Program-made: the position numbers and the translations under genes
Assembly (NCBI GenBank): GCA_028691625.1
Contig: JAQUYZ010000086.1
Coordinates: 1 to 6,790 of the forward strand
Direction: 5' to 3'
Length of the DNA stretch: 6,790 bases
Source of the DNA: Eubacteriales bacterium
Lineage (GTDB): Bacteria > Bacillota > Clostridia > Peptostreptococcales > Anaerovoracaceae
The notes under the pieces: generated by a model
Databases searched by the model: none
The model's input: only the letters and a program-made list of their open reading frames with translations
What the model was told of the DNA's origin: nothing
In this document: positions 6,193 through 6,790 of the stretch, piece after piece
Numbering within the stretch: the stretch's first letter is position 1
Layout: every line of letters begins with the position of its first letter

Positions 6193-6790
6193 ATGGAGTT
6201 AAATTTATTCGAGAAAACAGAGCTCTGGATCAACAGGATCAATCTGCAGAACGTCAATCTGAACGATATTGCCGGTGCTGCGGCGGAAATCCTTAGCCTT
6301 CCGAAGGACAACGTACTGGTGGTGGACGTAAGGGAAACACATATTACCTTGGACATTTTGCAGCAGCAAATACAGGCTGAGACAATCTACGGAAAAAAGA
6401 AGGCGCTTTTGCGCCGATTGTCGCAAATACCGGGAGTTTCCATATTTGAAGACACCGAGGTCCATTCGGAAGAAATTTTGGGCATGATCGCGCTGGAGGA
6501 GTCGGAAGCATCCGGCGTATTGGAAAGCGGCCGCAGAATCGCAGAAGAGATCAGGCATCGGGTTTCAAAAAGGGCAATCGTGTTTCCCACCGGTTTTGAA
6601 GTGAAAAACGGAATGATTGAGGATACCAACACGCCATTCATCATTCAAAAGCTGAAAGAAAAGGGTTACCAAGTGAAAGCGGGAGAGGCGATTGACGACG
6701 ACCTGCTGCTGATTGCCGGAAAAATCCGCGCTGCGGTACAGAACGGGTATGGTCTGGTAATCACAACCGGCGGCGTAGGTGCCGAAGATA
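6193..6790 (+). CDS. MoCF-domain (MoaB/Mog/CinA-like) protein, 3'-truncated by window edge
   Basis: The frame is open from ATG 6193 to the window end (199 codons plus one base), so the C-terminus is missing. Residues 1 to about 125 form an N-terminal part I do not recognise, with VLVVDVRETHITLDIL (41-56) and helix-rich, charged segments. From about 127 (RAIVFPTGFEVKNGMIEDTN, 127-146) it matches the molybdopterin-binding fold shared by Mog, MoaB, MoeA and CinA, where the pattern is TGtEl..G.i.DtN. This is followed by LKEKGYQVKAGEAIDDD (154-170) and the start of the ligand loop, TTGGVGAED (191-199), the counterpart of the TGG-G-x-x-D motif. Known members bind or adenylylate molybdopterin, or act on nucleotide substrates. 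AGGAGG at 6178-6183 lies 9 nt upstream. The gene follows the NadC-like stop by 56 nt with no terminator seen, so it is probably in the same operon. Its role beside a LarA-like and a NadC-like gene may concern a nucleotide cofactor, but that is inference. Confidence 0.72.
   Translation, partial: MELNLFEKTELWINRINLQNVNLNDIAGAAAEILSLPKDNVLVVDVRETHITLDILQQQIQAETIYGKKKALLRRLSQIPGVSIFEDTEVHSEEILGMIALEESEASGVLESGRRIAEEIRHRVSKRAIVFPTGFEVKNGMIEDTNTPFIIQKLKEKGYQVKAGEAIDDDLLLIAGKIRAAVQNGYGLVITTGGVGAED

Overview
The window is a dense, single-strand (+) gene block of about 6.8 kb. It looks like DNA from an anaerobic, low-to-medium GC Gram-positive bacterium of the Clostridia type. The signs are strong AGGAGG-type ribosome binding sites, GTG and TTG starts, a consensus sigma-A type promoter, and several ferredoxin-linked enzymes. 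The taxonomic call is an inference from style and gene content; no RNA gene or phylogenetic marker is present. I see no mobile element, CRISPR array, tRNA or rRNA, and no stretch over 300 bases lacks a gene.

Region 1 (2-517) is the 3' part of a nitroreductase-family flavoprotein whose start lies outside the window. Region 2 (570-3148) is a complete four-subunit 2-oxoacid:ferredoxin oxidoreductase in the order delta (2x[4Fe-4S] ferredoxin), alpha, beta, gamma, with tight or overlapping junctions. The alpha subunit most resembles the VorB (2-oxoisovalerate) branch, but the substrate cannot be fixed from sequence. The complex should convert a 2-oxoacid plus CoA into acyl-CoA and CO2 while reducing ferredoxin.

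Region 3 (3149-3251) is the only notable intergenic gap. It holds a perfect TTGACA-17 bp-TATAAT promoter whose -35 box is half of a 13-bp palindrome, a likely repressor operator. Region 4 (3252-6790) is a second module of four genes: a 2x[4Fe-4S] protein fused to a BFD-like domain; a remote lactate-racemase (LarA/DUF2088)-like protein; a divergent quinolinate phosphoribosyltransferase (NadC/ModD)-like protein; and a MoCF/CinA-like molybdopterin-binding-fold protein cut by the window end.

The second module is the interesting part. The LarA-like protein keeps a His-Lys-His triad with the spacing that I recall for the Lys that carries the nickel-pincer nucleotide and its neighbouring His residues, but lacks the usual lactate-binding signature. 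The neighbouring NadC-like protein has altered substrate-binding motifs. NaMN-type chemistry is the upstream source of the nickel-pincer cofactor, so a pyridine-nucleotide-derived cofactor made and used by this cluster is a testable hypothesis. One possible reading is that the LarA-like enzyme interconverts or oxidises a 2-hydroxyacid, the Fe-S/BFD protein moves the electrons, and the oxidoreductase consumes the 2-oxoacid. That link is inference.
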